From NCBI RefSeq assembly GCF_029784135.1, contig NC_073746.1, forward strand, positions 112,342,035 to 112,406,034: a DNA stretch of 64,000 nt, written 5' to 3'. The notes below the pieces were generated by a model, which saw only the letters and a program-made list of their open reading frames with translations, did no database searches and was not told where the DNA came from. Position 1 is the stretch's first letter. The number at the start of each line of letters is the position of its first letter. Below, in pieces: positions 11,632-22,861 of this stretch. The DNA comes from Toxorhynchites rutilus septentrionalis (taxonomy: Eukaryota; Arthropoda; Insecta; Diptera; Culicidae). The position numbers and the translations under genes are program-made.

Positions 11632-12929
11632 AAGGGTGTGTCACATCAAATTGCATTACGGAAAAAACGCTGTAGAAATTCGCCCAGTAGACCGATCCTT
11701 TTGAAAATTTTAGACAGTAAAATAAAAACTATTAAACAACTTTTGGCATTTTCTTTTTATTCATACTTTGAGCCCAAGCCCGTATGCTCGCCCCTTCCTC
11801 TTTACCCCGTCCATAAGGTTCTGTACAACGTCAGGTTGCAGTTTTTTTTGAACAGAAATCCATTTTCTCTTGAAGTCCGCCTCCGATTTGACAACTTTTG
11901 GGTTCTTCCGGAGGGCCTGCTTCATAATCACCCAATATTTCTCTATTGGACGAAGCTCCGGCGCGTTCTGCGGGTTCATTTCCTTTGGCACGAAGGTGAC
12001 CCCGTTGGCTTCGTACCACTCCAACACGTCCTTTGAATAGTGGCACGAAGCGAGATCCGGCCAGAAGATGGTCAGGCCCTCGTGCTGCTTCAATAGTGGT
12101 AGTAAGCGCTTCTGTAGGCACTCCTTAAGGTAAACCTGCCCGTTTACCGTGCCGGTCATCACGAAGGAGGCGCTCCACTTTCCGCAAGAGCAGATCGCTT
12201 GCCACACCATGTACTTTTTGGCAAACTTGGATAGTTTCTGCTTGCGAATCTCCTCCGGAACGCTGAATTTGTCCTCTGCGGAGAAGAACAACAGGCCCGG
12301 CAGCTGACGAAAGTCCGCTTTGACGTAGATTTCGTCGTCCATTACCAGGCAATGCGGCTTCGTCAGCATTTCGGTGTACAGCTTCCGGGCTCGCGTCTTC
12401 CCCACCATGTTTTGCCTTTCGTCGCGGTTAGGAGCCTTCTGAACCTTGTATGTACGCAGGCCCTCCCGCTGCTTGGTCCGCTGGACGAATGAACTTGACA
12501 AATTCAGCTTATTGGCGACATCCCGGACCGAACTTCTCGGATCACGTCTAAACAGCTTAACTACGCGCTTGTGATCTTTTTCACTGACGGAGCATCCATT
12601 TTTGCCGTTCTTCACCTTCCGGTCGATGGTTAGGTTCTCGAAGTATCGTTTTAGTACTCTGCTGACCGTGGATTGGACGATTCCCAGCATCTTACCGATG
12701 TCCCGATGTGACAACTCCGGATTCTCGAAATGAGTGCACAGGATTAATTCACGACGCTCTTTTTCGTTCGACGACATTTTTCCAAATTTACGAAAAATTT
12801 ACTGTGAAGCATGGCCAATGTGATCTATTCACTCTTATCTGATTATAAGCGAAAGCTGAAGATATAATTCCTAAAAATTAAATTTCCACAGCGTTTTTTC
12901 CGTGATGCAATTTGATGTGACACACCCTT
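11632..12929 (-). mobile_element. Intact Tc1/mariner-type transposon, DD37E group
   Basis: The element is 1298 bp, flanked by TA on both sides (11630-11631 and 12930-12931). Terminal inverted repeats start AAGGGTGTGTCACATC and extend about 45 bp with few mismatches. The single ORF is full length and uninterrupted. Removing the element restores family-D sequence. Complete ends, a TA target duplication and an open transposase together suggest a recent arrival; whether it is active is unknown. Confidence 0.9.
11761..12777 (-). CDS. Transposase, IS630-Tc1-mariner superfamily, DD37E
   Basis: 338 residues, the usual length. Residues 1-50 form a helix-turn-helix (SHRDIGKMLGIVQSTVSRVL), and a second paired-type DNA-binding helix set follows at about 60-110. 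The catalytic triad is visible: the first Asp in VMDDE (about 147), the second in FWPDLASCH (241), and Glu in LRPIEKYW (279). The last two are separated by 37 residues, which defines DD37E, a mosquito-associated group. It would cut and paste DNA at TA sites using the flanking inverted repeats. No stop, frameshift or missing catalytic residue is seen. The start ATG lies 152 bp inside the right end. Confidence 0.92.
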   Translation of the reverse strand: MSSNEKERRELILCTHFENPELSHRDIGKMLGIVQSTVSRVLKRYFENLTIDRKVKNGKNGCSVSEKDHKRVVKLFRRDPRSSVRDVANKLNLSSSFVQRTKQREGLRTYKVQKAPNRDERQNMVGKTRARKLYTEMLTKPHCLVMDDEIYVKADFRQLPGLLFFSAEDKFSVPEEIRKQKLSKFAKKYMVWQAICSCGKWSASFVMTGTVNGQVYLKECLQKRLLPLLKQHEGLTIFWPDLASCHYSKDVLEWYEANGVTFVPKEMNPQNAPELRPIEKYWVIMKQALRKNPKVVKSEADFKRKWISVQKKLQPDVVQNLMDGVKRKGRAYGLGLKV

Positions 12930-12931
12930 TA

Positions 12932-13056
12932 CTGTATTCGACAATGTTTTAGATCTTGCTAAAATATAAACTTTTGTCTAAGACATCAACTTTCTATCCT
13001 TTACAGTTTTTGGAATATAGGTCATTTTTGTATGAAGACTCCTGAAAAAAGTAGAA
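12932..13056 (+). repeat. Family D continuation
   Basis: Bases after the mariner (CTGTATTCGACAATGTTTTAG, then a CTATCCTTTACAGTTTTTGG-like stretch) match, in reverse, the middle of D3 at about 26760-26885. It ends with CTTCATACAAAA-type sequence also seen at about 37745-37770. Confidence 0.5.
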
Positions 13057-13105
13057 GGGTCTGAGCCTAGGGGCTCGGACGGAAGTTTGACGTAGGACTG
13101 TGATT
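13057..13105 (-). mobile_element. Orphan Helentron-like 3' end with variant hairpin
   Basis: The stem GTCTGAGCC (13059-13067) pairs with GGCTCGGAC (13072-13080) and is followed by GGAAGTTTGACGTAGGACT. This is the order seen at the 3' ends of families A, B, C and E, with an entirely different stem. No matching 5' terminus was found downstream, so this is a truncated copy of another family. Confidence 0.6.
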
Positions 13106-14179
13106 GTTCAGAACACTTGGTTATTTTAAATGTAATTTTTTTCATTGTTCAGAAATTAGTTAGTTCAACTCTTTTGGAATTCTAAATAGTAGCGCTAAAA
13201 AGAGCCGTTTGTTGTATGTTCCCATAACCTTCAAACGGTTTGTAATGAACAAAGAAAGGCAATAGAAGCTTAGCAGGAAGTTCAACTGTCTAACTGAAAA
13301 TGATTAATGAATGGTGGAATGCTAGATGAAGTATATGTGAATCGGTAAACAAAAAAAAATTATCGTCATTGATTACATTGAATATGAAATTTATGGGGAA
13401 GAAACGAAAAAACAAGTTGAAAATATTCACGATTTCGTGATATTGTGAGGTAAAATACACATGAAATAATAAAGTTGCTTTATTTTTAATGGATAGCTGT
13501 TATTGTGATTTCTTTCCATTGTCTTATTCTTAGTATTAGGCATCGGGAGCAGTGGCTTTTCCGGTGAAATAATGTTCGTTTCCAGACTATCACAATCAAG
13601 TCGTATTGATTCTACTACTCAATCTATCATAGGAGGAATTGAATCATTGAGAATTATGAATATGAGTCATGAAGAATATTAATATTTCATTTCGTTTCAT
13701 TTTTGTGTTGCGATGTAATGCAGATCTCAATAAGTCTTCGCATGATAATCGCTGCCTCCTCCTAATTAATGAACGATCACTGTATGGGTAACACTTTCCT
13801 CATTGCTTTGATTAAATCTTGCATGAAGTTTGAGTGATGCATGCCATCTTGCATATGATTACTTTAACATCTTGCCTTAGATAGAACGAATTATGCACGC
13901 AATTTTGTGTTACATACAACGTTCATGGGAACGAAGTTGGACGAAAGAATGCATAATACATGATTGACCTTCGCATCCGCTCGTTAAAAATACCCCTTTT
14001 AATTTTAAAACAAGAGAGCAATTGTTTTATTATTTCCACTGTTGATGGCTCAGGCGAAAAAAATTGTGGATAAATTTGACGTCTAATGGTATATATTATA
14101 ACATACATCGTAAGAACGTTTCTGCGTAATATGAATTTGAAAACTTTTAATAAACGTTATATTTTTCGTAGAGTGACCC
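13106..14179. other. No gene recognised
   Basis: AT-rich sequence without a recognisable coding region, RNA gene or repeat family. It may include internal sequence of the element whose 3' end is at 13057. Confidence 0.4.
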
Positions 14180-14480
14180 CCCTATATAGAAAAAAAAAAT
14201 AAAAAAAAATAATGTTTTGCTCGTAACATTTTTGTGTGTAAATTCTCACGCTTGTCATGTTCTTGACATGTTTCTAAACAGGAAAAAGTTAGCAGAGCAT
14301 GTAAATTGCGATAATTTATACATAAAAAATGTTACGAATTAAACATTAATAGTATTCTTTCAAAGAAAAAAAAATGAAAAAGTTGTTCGAAAATTTTTTT
14401 CCATGTGAATGTGCCCATCGTCCGATGTGTGGAAAAATTGTTGGAAATTTTAAGGGCTATTTATATCTATTTTTTCAGAA
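14180..14480 (-). repeat. Repeat family D fragment
   Basis: Reads GCTCGTAACATTTTTGTGTG, a TTGTCATGTTCTTGACATG palindrome, AAATTGCGATAATTTATAC, GTTACGAATTAAACATTAAT, then TTGTTCGAAAA...GTGCCCATCG...TTGGAAATTTTAAGGGCTA. The reverse complement of this block order occurs at 26500-26760. It has no coding potential. Confidence 0.6.
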
Positions 14481-15474
14481 TTTTAACTTGCCCCGGTGTA
14501 CCTTTTTTTTTCGAAGTTTCTTGTTCTTGTTTAACAATTCCTACACTGATTTGTTGCAATAAACTATAAGTAATGTAAAATATGACCCGAGCGTTTTTGG
14601 GATTCAAATGTCTGGCAACTGAACAGGATAAGTGGAAACTGACAGCATTGCCTTTCTGCCTTCTTCTAGCACTTACTTTGATTGAATGGATTTTGTTTGC
14701 GCCAGATTCATTTTGAGCATCCCAAGAACATCCAGTGATCCACAACAGCCAAGCTATATTGTGTTCTTCTTCACTCATGATACAATTTCACACTGAGTAT
14801 CACGAGAGCGTCGGAATGATCACGTCGCTTTTGAGAGTTATTTTCGAATTTTCCAGAGGATATAATACGATTTTTCTCAGTACTAAATTGAATTCAGTTA
14901 TACCTTTTTCGCCACTGGCGAAAATTATCTGCCTGATGTGCATATATGATGTCGATAAGCTCAATTTGACGATAGTGAATATTTCCAAACCGATGCCAAT
15001 TGCACAGAATTACAATTTCATCTGAGGTGAAAAAATAAAATCTGTTGCCCGCATTCTATGTGATTTTAGATGTACACGATGTTTTCTTTGATCGCCATTA
15101 CATATGACTGTAATTCGATCTCACTTTACAAACGATTTTATATGATTTAATGTTAACTGGGGATCCCATCTAATTATGTTTTCGTGTTAACACAGAAAAT
15201 ATTAAATCGAATGACTTGGCATATTCTGAGACGTATATCAAGTGGGATCAAATCACAATCGTATATAATGTCGATCATAGCATACATCGTGTATATCTGA
15301 AATCTTATAAAATGCGAAAAATCTGATTTTTTATCACGACAGGTTGAATTATAATTGGGTTTAACAAACATCGGTTATTCTGCATTCTCTCATAAAAATT
15401 CTGCATTCTCGTTATTAGATCAGTGTTATTCAGCTGCCACTAGTATGTGCTTAAAAACAAAAAGAAAAACACTA
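14481..15474. other. No gene recognised
   Basis: AT-rich spacer. It has a few short frames with no domain signature. Confidence 0.4.
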
Positions 15475-15906
15475 CAGGAAAACCTGTTTTTTATGCGATT
15501 TTTATTTTTGTGCGGTTTTTTTATGCGGTATATGAAAAGAAGCATATTCGACAAAGTTAGCGTCCATTTAGTTTTTTTTTCGATGTTTTAAATACATTTC
15601 AGTGCGAAAAAAAGCATATTTGCGTCTAAATTATCCACTTCTCAAATCATTCCCATCCTTGCATCGAATGCTCTAAGATTTGCATGATATGATTTCTAAT
15701 AGCAACAAGTTTCGACATGCAACTAAAAGCACAACCCAGCCACGGCGTGGATTTGAGTTATTTTCTTGGGGATTTTTTTATGCGGTCCCTATCTATATTT
15801 TTTTTCAAATTGTGTACCGAACACGATTTTTTAAGCTACTGGTGAAGTTTTGTACGATTTTTTTGTGCGGTCTCTATCCCCCACACAAAAAAAAAAAGAT
15901 TGCCTG
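15475..15906. mobile_element. TA-flanked MITE (pogo-like ends)
   Basis: The left end CAGGAAAACCTGTTTTTTATG and the right end, complement of CAGGCAATCTTTTTTTTTTT, are imperfect inverted repeats. TA lies on both sides (15473-15474 and 15907-15908). Inside, TTTTTATGCGGT / TTTTTGTGCGGT words recur. CAGG-starting ends with a TA duplication are typical of pogo-related elements. Length 432 bp, non-coding; moderately decayed. Confidence 0.5.
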
Positions 15907-16307
15907 TATAGAGTTTCAAGATGGCTGAAACATAGTTTGGTCGTATTGGCCAACCTGATAGTATACTTCTATGTGCCTCGGTTTATTTGGCTTGGCAAGG
16001 CTGTGAATAATCGAGAGAACAAATAGTTTTCAGACAATAAGCATTAGCATTGAGCAAGTTGCACAATATCGTAGGTGGTACGAATTGAGAGTTGTTAAGT
16101 TGAAAAGGAGCCTCCATCCGTTGATGATAATTAGTAATTTCTCTTAAATAATTATTCTTTTAATAATATCATTATCTCCAACAGCTGAGAATTGTTCTAG
16201 CCACGTCTTCGTAACTGCTAGGAAAAGGGAAGGAATTTGAGAGAGATGCAGAGAATCCTCCGACCTCTCATAGATGTCTCTCTTGAAATTAGAGATGTGT
16301 TAGTAGA
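15907..16307. other. No gene recognised
   Basis: Unassigned spacer before the heptamer array. Confidence 0.4.
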
Positions 16308-16575
16308 GATTACCTATTACCTATTACCTATTACCTATTACCTATTACCTATTACCTATTACCTATTACCTATTACCTATTACCTATTACCTATTACCTA
16401 TTACCTATTACCTATTACCTATTACCTATTACCTATTACCTATTACCTATTACCTATTACCTATTACCTATTACCTATTACCTATTACCTATTACCTATT
16501 ACCTATTACCTATTACCTATTACCTATTACCTATTACCTATTACCTATTACCTATCACCTATAACCTATTACCTT
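16308..16575 (+). repeat. 7-bp minisatellite (TATTACC)n, about 38 copies
   Basis: An almost perfect tandem array of TATTACC. Variants (TATCACC, TATAACC, TTTAACT) appear only at the right edge, from about 16550. Seven bases read in three frames encode a heptapeptide repeat (LPITYYL), giving a 113-residue frame that is an artefact. Near-perfect homogeneity points to recent expansion or slippage. Confidence 0.95.
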
Positions 16576-16727
16576 TAACTATCACAGGCTCCGTTTTTGG
16601 CAGGGTATTTAACTATATTTTTATTTAATTACTGGTCGAAATGATATTCTTTAAAAAAGGATATATAGCTGCATGTATCATGTAAGGCTATGAAAGCTAA
16701 ATAAGATCTGTTCATTTCTTGTGAATT

Positions 16728-18056
16728 AGTGGGTTATATATATGATATAACCGCAAGGTTCACGTGGAACTACCTTAGCTGAGCAATCATTCGTTTGTAT
16801 TGATTAAATTCTTGATTGAATGAAACAGTTTCCAAATTCAATTGAGTTCAATATATTTGCTCTGTGAGTGAAAAAAATGAACAAATGCCGTGTAAAGTCA
16901 ATTCATTTATTGTGATTGATTGTTCTTCGTTACAAGTAAATTTAATGACGGACCTTTTACGTTTGGTATGATGACTAGAACAAAATATATGTACGGAAGA
17001 ATTATCAAACGTTTGATTAACCAGCCTAAGGCTGAAAATCTTTCCAATAAAGACAAAAAAAAATTATCAAACGATTATTTTATTTTACATTTCCCTCTGA
17101 AGTTTACATCCCAAAAGTGTACATATTTCTCGAATCTCGAATTTGCTTGAAACGGGGAAGTTCATTCTAGTGGCTGCACGATTTTCCCAGGTTCCTAAGT
17201 TTAGAAGATCATGTTAGGACAGACATATTCCACTCTGCACAAAGGCAAGCGAGGACAAAAGTACTCGCAGTTTGCATTTTTTTGCAGAGCCGATTTCCCC
17301 AGAAACCTCGGTTTTGAAGTCTGTGTTAGGGAAACACATTTCAATCGGAACAAAAATACCCCCGATTTGTATGAATTCGCAATGCCGATTTCCCCACGCT
17401 TCATGGATTTGAAGTCTGTGTTAGGGAAACACATTCCAGTCGGAACAAAAATACCCCCGACTTGCATGAATTTGAAATACCGATTTCTCCAGGCACCTTG
17501 GTTTAGAAATCTCTATTAGGGAACACATTTCGGTGGGAACGAAAGCTCCCCCTACTTTCGTGTGTTCTTTTTCTTCTTTTTGGCTTTAAGAGGGTTTAAA
17601 CTTTTCAGTTCACTCGCCTCTAGGCTCTTTCGTGTGCTTGCAATGCCGATTTCGCTGCTTGGTTTTAAAGTCTGTGTTAGGGAACATTTTTCGATGAGAA
17701 CAAAAGTCCCCCTACTTTCATGTATTAGCAATGCCGATTTCCTCAAGGCTGCTTGGTTTTGATGGCTGTGTTAGGGAAACCGTAAATCGGGCCAATCAAA
17801 ACGATGCAGTTAGGGCGTTTAGATAACGCCTAATATTTTACAGTTATTCAATTGTTTATCTAATGAAAAACAACATTTTGTTAGTTGCGATAGATGCGTA
17901 GAAATATTCCCTATCAAGTGATGCAAACATCTCTCCTATCCAGTACGAAATGTTCGAGCTATAAGCATTCGAAATCTTTCATTTTTTCCTGCATGTTCTG
18001 TGTTTAGGTTTTCATTTTACCCTCCATATATTCCGGTTAGACGTAGTCCCACGTCA
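16728..18056 (-). mobile_element. Family A Helentron-like element, copy A3
   Basis: The hairpin at 16732-16752 (GGTTATATA / GATATAACC) and the degraded motif TTCACGTGGAACTAC mark the 3' end. The 5' terminus ACGTAGTCCCACGTCAA ends at about 18056. The array of 94-96 bp units spans about 17290-17780 and is broken by a 60-bp retroposed fragment. A CCAGCCTAAGGCTGAAAATC tail with AATAAAGAC lies at about 17020-17055, which suggests a small retroposon inside the copy. Confidence 0.75.
17567..17626 (-). mobile_element. 60-bp retroposed fragment in A3, 10-bp target duplication
   Basis: CTTTCGTGTG occurs at 17557-17566 and again at 17627-17636, flanking a segment that on the minus strand starts at CTAGAGGCGAGTGAACTG and ends in a GAA-rich tail (AAAAAGAAG). 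The flanking sequence is a standard array unit once it is removed. The same segment with the same boundaries sits at 35065-35122. Confidence 0.75.
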
Positions 18057-18061
18057 AAAAA

Positions 18062-18850
18062 CAAGAAGTGGGTTATATCTGTGATATAACTGCAAAGTAG
18101 ACGTAGGACTACTGTTGGCTCGGTAATCATTTATTTGAAATTGCGTCTGAATCAATTCTGAATTAATGAATGAATGAATATTTTGAAAGATGAAAGTTTT
18201 TCTTTTTAGTGTGTGGGTGGATGAGTATAAGTATGGAATTGTTATTAACATAAAATTCAACTATTCCGAACTTGTTGGTGGTCTCGAAACGAACCGATGG
18301 AATTTGAGTGGTCTTGTAAAAGCAACTGAAGATGTTTGATACGTGATTCATTTTTGTTTTCGTGAGAATAACACGAGATTCTTCATGATCATTCCATGCG
18401 CAGAATAGAAACTGAGGGCGTCATTTCACGGTGAAAACGAAATAAAGTCTATATAACCTTGCATAAAATTCATTTCATTTTTATCGTGATGTGACAATTT
18501 TTCATTACTCTTCCATGCGAAAGCAGAACAAAAACTGATGCTATTGGATTGCATCACGGGAATATCAAGTTGAATGCGGAAATGGGTGCGAATATTCCTC
18601 CGCTCGGACGCATTCACACACAAAAAATTCTTCATGACTGTTCCATGCGAAAGCAGAACAGAAACTGATGCGAATAAAAGTACTCACGCCTTGCATGTGT
18701 CCGCTATGGTTTCCCAAACACTAATGCAAGCGAGCAAAAGAAACCACAGCTTGCACGTGTTCGCTATGACGGTTCCTCCAGGTGCCTAGATTTTGCGTCC
18801 GTGTTCGGGAACACATTGCGATCACCAATCATCATCAATGAGCTAGATTG
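18062..18850 (-). mobile_element. Family E Helentron-like element, copy E1 (right edge uncertain)
   Basis: Directly after A3's 5' end there is a new hairpin (GGTTATATC / GATATAACT, 18071-18091), then GTAGACGTAGGACTACTG, then a block ending in GAATTAATGAATGAATGAAT. The same opening occurs at 46978. Toward 18630-18815 are degenerate repeats with the words CATGCGAAAGCAGAAC, TTGCACGTGTTCGC and GGGAACACATTGCG, reminiscent of the A array. No 5' terminus was found, so the right boundary is a guess. Confidence 0.5.
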
Positions 18851-19322
18851 TTATGACTTTAATAGCTTGATTTCAAAGCAATTTTTAAGCTATTGAAACG
18901 ATTGCTTGGGCCGATAAGTGACAATCATAAAACTCGTTGACAGTTTATCTTTCGGATGGAGTGATTATTATACCACTCCATTCAGCCGGTAAAGAGGTAT
19001 TTACGTTTAAAACCTTGCAGTCCAGCGTCACTCTCTCGCTTTCGAAACTTTGAACTTACACCCCGGTACAGAAATGAAAAAAAAGTTTTATAACTCTGTC
19101 ATTGTAGAAATTCGAACATATGCGTAGGATTTTTTTTTTCATAAAATATGATCATCTGTCACCTTCTGAGAGATTCTAGAAAAAAAGATTTTCTTCATGT
19201 GAGAAAGGTGTTTTCTGACTTTAAGGGGATGAATAGAAAATTAAATTCTTCTTTTATTTTCAATAAACGGAAAATATATGCATAAAAAACGAATAAAAAT
19301 ATTTTTTTTGACTCGTTTTTAT
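18851..19322. other. No gene recognised
   Basis: AT-rich spacer. The last 70 bases (AAACGGAAAATATATGCAT...) are the reverse of sequence at about 34990-35060, so they belong to the repeat that also forms the left part of the MITE at 34943. Confidence 0.4.
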
Positions 19323-19323
19323 A

Positions 19324-19384
19324 CAGGATTCGATTATATACAGTGAAAAGAAATCGAAGACTGTATATAATCGAGTTCGTACTG
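19324..19384. mobile_element. 61-bp TA-flanked hairpin element
   Basis: CAGGATTCGATTATATACAG on the left and CTGTATATAATCGAGTTCG...ACTG on the right form near-complete inverted repeats with TA at 19322-19323 and 19385-19386. These are the ends of the MITE family at 34943-35842 and 39358-39565, with nearly all of the interior missing. Confidence 0.5.
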
Positions 19385-19385
19385 T

Positions 19386-19738
19386 ATTAGGTAAACACGT
19401 TTCAGTTGGAATAAAAATACCCCCGACCTGCATGTATTTGCAATGCCGATTTCTCCCAGGCACATTGGTTTAGGGAACACATTTCGGTGGTAACAAAAGC
19501 TCCCACTACTTTCGTGTATTTGCAATGCCGATTTCCTCAAGGCTGCTTAATTTGATGGCTGTGTTAGGGAAACTGTGAATCGGGCCAATTCCCTCTCAAT
19601 TGATGCAAACATCTTTCCGATCCAGTAAGAAATGTTCAAGTTATAAACATTCGAAATCTTTCTTGTTTTCCTGCATATTCTGTATTTAAGTTTTCATTTT
19701 ACGCCCCATATATACCGGTTAGGCGTAGTCCCATGTCA
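19386..19738 (-). mobile_element. Family A copy A4, 5' half only
   Basis: Two or three array units (GAACACATTTCGGTGG...GCAATGCCGATTTC) lead into the conserved 5' block and the terminus CGTAGTCCCATGTCAA at about 19736. The 3' half with hairpin is missing; the copy abuts the small TA-flanked element at 19324. Confidence 0.65.
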
Positions 19739-19970
19739 AAAAAATTAACAGCTTTACGCAAAATTCTTTTTTTATGATTTTTTTATGATTTCTTTTTGGA
19801 AAATTCATTGCAATTTGCATACATCGTTTGCATACAAGTTACCAGCAGTACTGTGCTGAAAATCATGGGTGTGAAGTTCGAAAAATTCATTCGAACAGCT
19901 GACGAATAATTTTTCATGTGTTTTTCCCTTTAAGTTCATTGAAAACCTACAAAATGACATCTTTCCCTTT
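19739..19970. other. No gene recognised
   Basis: AT-rich spacer between two family A copies in opposite orientation. Confidence 0.4.
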
Positions 19971-20877
19971 TTGACGTGGGACTACGTCTAACCGGAATAT
20001 ATGGGGGGTAAAATGAAAACATAAACACTGAACATGCAGGAAAAAATGCAAGATTTCGAATGCTTATAACTCGAACATTTTCTACTGGATCGGAAAGATG
20101 TTTGCATCAATTGATAGGGAATATTTCTACGCATCTATCGCAATTAATAAAATGTCATTTTTCATTAGATAAATAATTGAATAACTGTAAAATGTTAAGC
20201 GTTATCTAAATGCCCTAACTGCCTCGTTTTGATTGGCCCGATTTACGGTTTCCCCAACACAGACTTCAAAACCAAGCAGCGTTGGGGAAATCGGATTTGA
20301 AAATACATGAAAGTAGGGGGACTTTTGTTCTCACCGAAATATGTTCCCTAACATAGACTTCAAAACCAAACAGCATTGGCGAAACCGACATTGCAAATAC
20401 ATGAAAGTAGGGGCAGCTTTTGTTCCCACCGAAATGCGTTTCTCTAACACAGACTTCAAATCCAAGGAGCGTGGGGAAGTTGGCATTGCAAATACATGCA
20501 ATTCGGGGGCATTTTTGTTCCGACTGAAATCTGATTACCTATAAAGACTTCTAAACCAAGGTGTCTGGGGAAATCGGCATTGCAAATACATGCAAACTGC
20601 GAGTACTTTTATACTCGCTTGCCTTTGTGCAGACTCGAATGCGTTTCCCTAACACGGTCTCCTAAACTTAGGTACCTGGTACGATCGTGCAGACACTAGA
20701 GACATGGCATTTGTTCAATTTTTTTACTCACAATGCAAATATATTGAATTCAATTGAATTCGGAAATTGTTTCATTCAATCAAAAATTCAATCAATACAT
20801 ACAAATGATTACTAAGCTAAGGTAGTCCCACGTCAACCTTTCGGTTATATCATATATATAACCCACCCATTTTTTTG
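19971..20877 (+). mobile_element. Family A Helentron-like element, copy A5
   Basis: Complete ends. Left: T-run, TTGACGTGGGACTACGTCTA, then the GGGGGGTAAAATGAAAAC block. Right: GTAGTCCCACGTCAACC, a hairpin (GGTTATATC...GATAT-type, here CATATATATAACC) and CCACCCATTTTTTT. The array has about four units (20262-20650). A4 and A5 lie in opposite orientation about 230 bp apart. Confidence 0.8.
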
Positions 20878-21360
20878 TATGTCATTTCTATGCTGAGAAA
20901 TGTCCAACTTTATGGGACCAAATTATAACTGAAACAGGCTCTGAAGGATTCCGGTGGAATGCAGGACTCAGAATATTGAACTTTCGTAAGTTTTGTATTG
21001 ACAATAGTTGTAAAAATTAGTAACCGGTCTGTAATTGAGTTTTTGTCAACACACTGTTATTTCTTTTACTTCTGTCGCAATTCAATTTCAAACACGTCAT
21101 ATTAGACCATCAATTGACAGCGTGAACGTGAAGTGAATGATTGTAACAAGTTTTCCTTTGTTTCTCTGAAGGTATCGGTTTTATCCCGAGAGGATGTTGA
21201 TTTCAACCGTACCCCCTTTTCTTTCACCTAAAGGCTTAAATTTTTAATTCTATCTAAATTCGATAATTGATCAACAAATATTGTTCATAAAGTTCATAAA
21301 GAGTTTAAGAGGGGTTTTTGAAACGACTAGAGTTCCAGGGTTGCCACACGCAAAAGGTTT
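20878..21360. other. No gene recognised
   Basis: Unassigned spacer without a coding signature. Confidence 0.4.
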
Positions 21361-21420
21361 GAGGATTGTACCCGGGGCACGAACGCATAGTTGACGTAGG
21401 CTTACGTTGGAATTCTTGTT
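21361..21420 (-). mobile_element. Orphan Helentron-like 3' end, degenerate
   Basis: GATTGTACCC and GGGCACGAAC form a degenerate stem (7 of 9 pairs) followed by GCATAGTTGACGTAGGCTTACG. The spacing between stem and motif equals that in family B. No partner 5' end was seen before copy A6 begins. Confidence 0.5.
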
Positions 21421-21497
21421 GCATGGTGGTTTTGAATATCTTAGAAAATGAAATTATAATCAACTTTGATTGTATGTACACTTGAAGTGGTCACGGG

Positions 21498-22533
21498 AAA
21501 AAATGGGTGGGTAATATCTATGACATAACCGCAAGGTTGACGTGGGACTACCTTAGCGTAGCAATCATTCGTTTGTATTGATTAAATTTTCGATAGAATG
21601 AAACAATTCCCGAATTCAATTGAATTCAATATATCTGCTTTGTGAGTAAAAATATTGTATAATTCCATATAAGGTCAATGCATGCATTGTGATAGATTAT
21701 GTTCTTCGTTACAAATAAATTTAATGACAGTCCTTTTACGTTTGGTAAAATATATGTGAACGGAAGAACTATCAAACGATTATTTTATTTTACGTTTCCT
21801 TCTGAAGTTTGCTCAAGTGTACGTTTTTCTCGAACCGCGAATTTGCTTGATTTGATGAACTTCAGGTAGTTGCACAAAGGCAAGCGAGTACAAAAGTACT
21901 CGCAGTTTGCATTTATTTGCTGAGCCGATTTCCCCAGACAACTTGGTTTTGAAGTCTGTGTTAGAGGCAAACACATTTTAGTCGGAACAAAAATGCCCCG
22001 ACTTGCACGAATTTGCAATGCCAATTTCCTCAGACACCTTGGTTCTAAAGTCTGTGTTAGGGAAACACATTTCAGTCGAAACAAAAGTACCCCTGACTTT
22101 CATGTATTTGCAATGCCGATCTCTCCAACGTTGCTTGGTTTTGAAGTCTGTGTTAGGGAACACATTTCAGTGAGAACAAAAGTCCCCATACTTTCATGTA
22201 TTTACTATGCCGATTTCTTCAAGGCTGCTTGGTTTTGATGTCTGTGTTAGGGAAACCGTAGATCGGGCCAATCAAAATGATACAGTTAGTGCGTTTAGAT
22301 AACGCTTAACATTTTACAGCTGTTCAATTGTTTATCTAATGAAAAATAACACTTTATTAATTGCGATAGAAGCATAGAAATATTCCCTATCAATTGATGC
22401 AAACATCTTTTCGATCCAGTAAGAAATGTTCGAGTTATAAGCATTCGGAATCTTTCATTTTTTCCTGCATGTTCTGTGTTTAGGTTTTCATTCTACCCCC
22501 CATATACTCCGGTTAGACGTAGTCCCACGTCAA
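21498..22533 (-). mobile_element. Family A Helentron-like element, copy A6
   Basis: The 3' end has GGGTGGGTAATATC / GACATAACC and TTGACGTGGGACTACC; the 5' end is ACGTAGTCCCACGTCAA at about 22533. The array (about 21890-22260) has about four units. The 5' block with GTTTATCTAATGAAAAATAAC and ATTCCCTATCAATTGATGC is well conserved against A1, A3 and A4. Confidence 0.8.
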
Positions 22534-22861
22534 AACCTTTCATTTATTATTCTAGGATGACAAATTTTCAATCAATATTATACAATCTCAGTGTTATTTT
22601 GATTTCAATTGGATTTCCTAAAATGTATCAAAAATGTATCAGCTGACTCTCATCAAAATGAATTCCAGTCAAATACTCATTTACATTTCATACAATAAGT
22701 CTAAAAATAAGAATAAAGTCTAAAGAAATTTACCAAAACTTAGCTTAATTTTTATAAAACCGAAAAAATCTGACCAAGTCAATTATTTTATCTATATCGT
22801 GGTATATATTGTATCTATATATTATCGTATCTATACCCAAATTTTTCTTTGCATGTTTTTT
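22534..22861. other. No gene recognised
   Basis: AT-rich spacer between oppositely oriented A6 and A7. Confidence 0.45.

Noticed and set aside
11632..12929. Classic mariner (D34D) or Tc1 (D34E)
   Set aside because: The last two catalytic residues are D and E separated by 37 residues, which fits DD37E instead.
16237..16578. 113-codon frame of repeated LPITYY
   Set aside because: Direct product of the 7-bp minisatellite, which has no in-frame stop.
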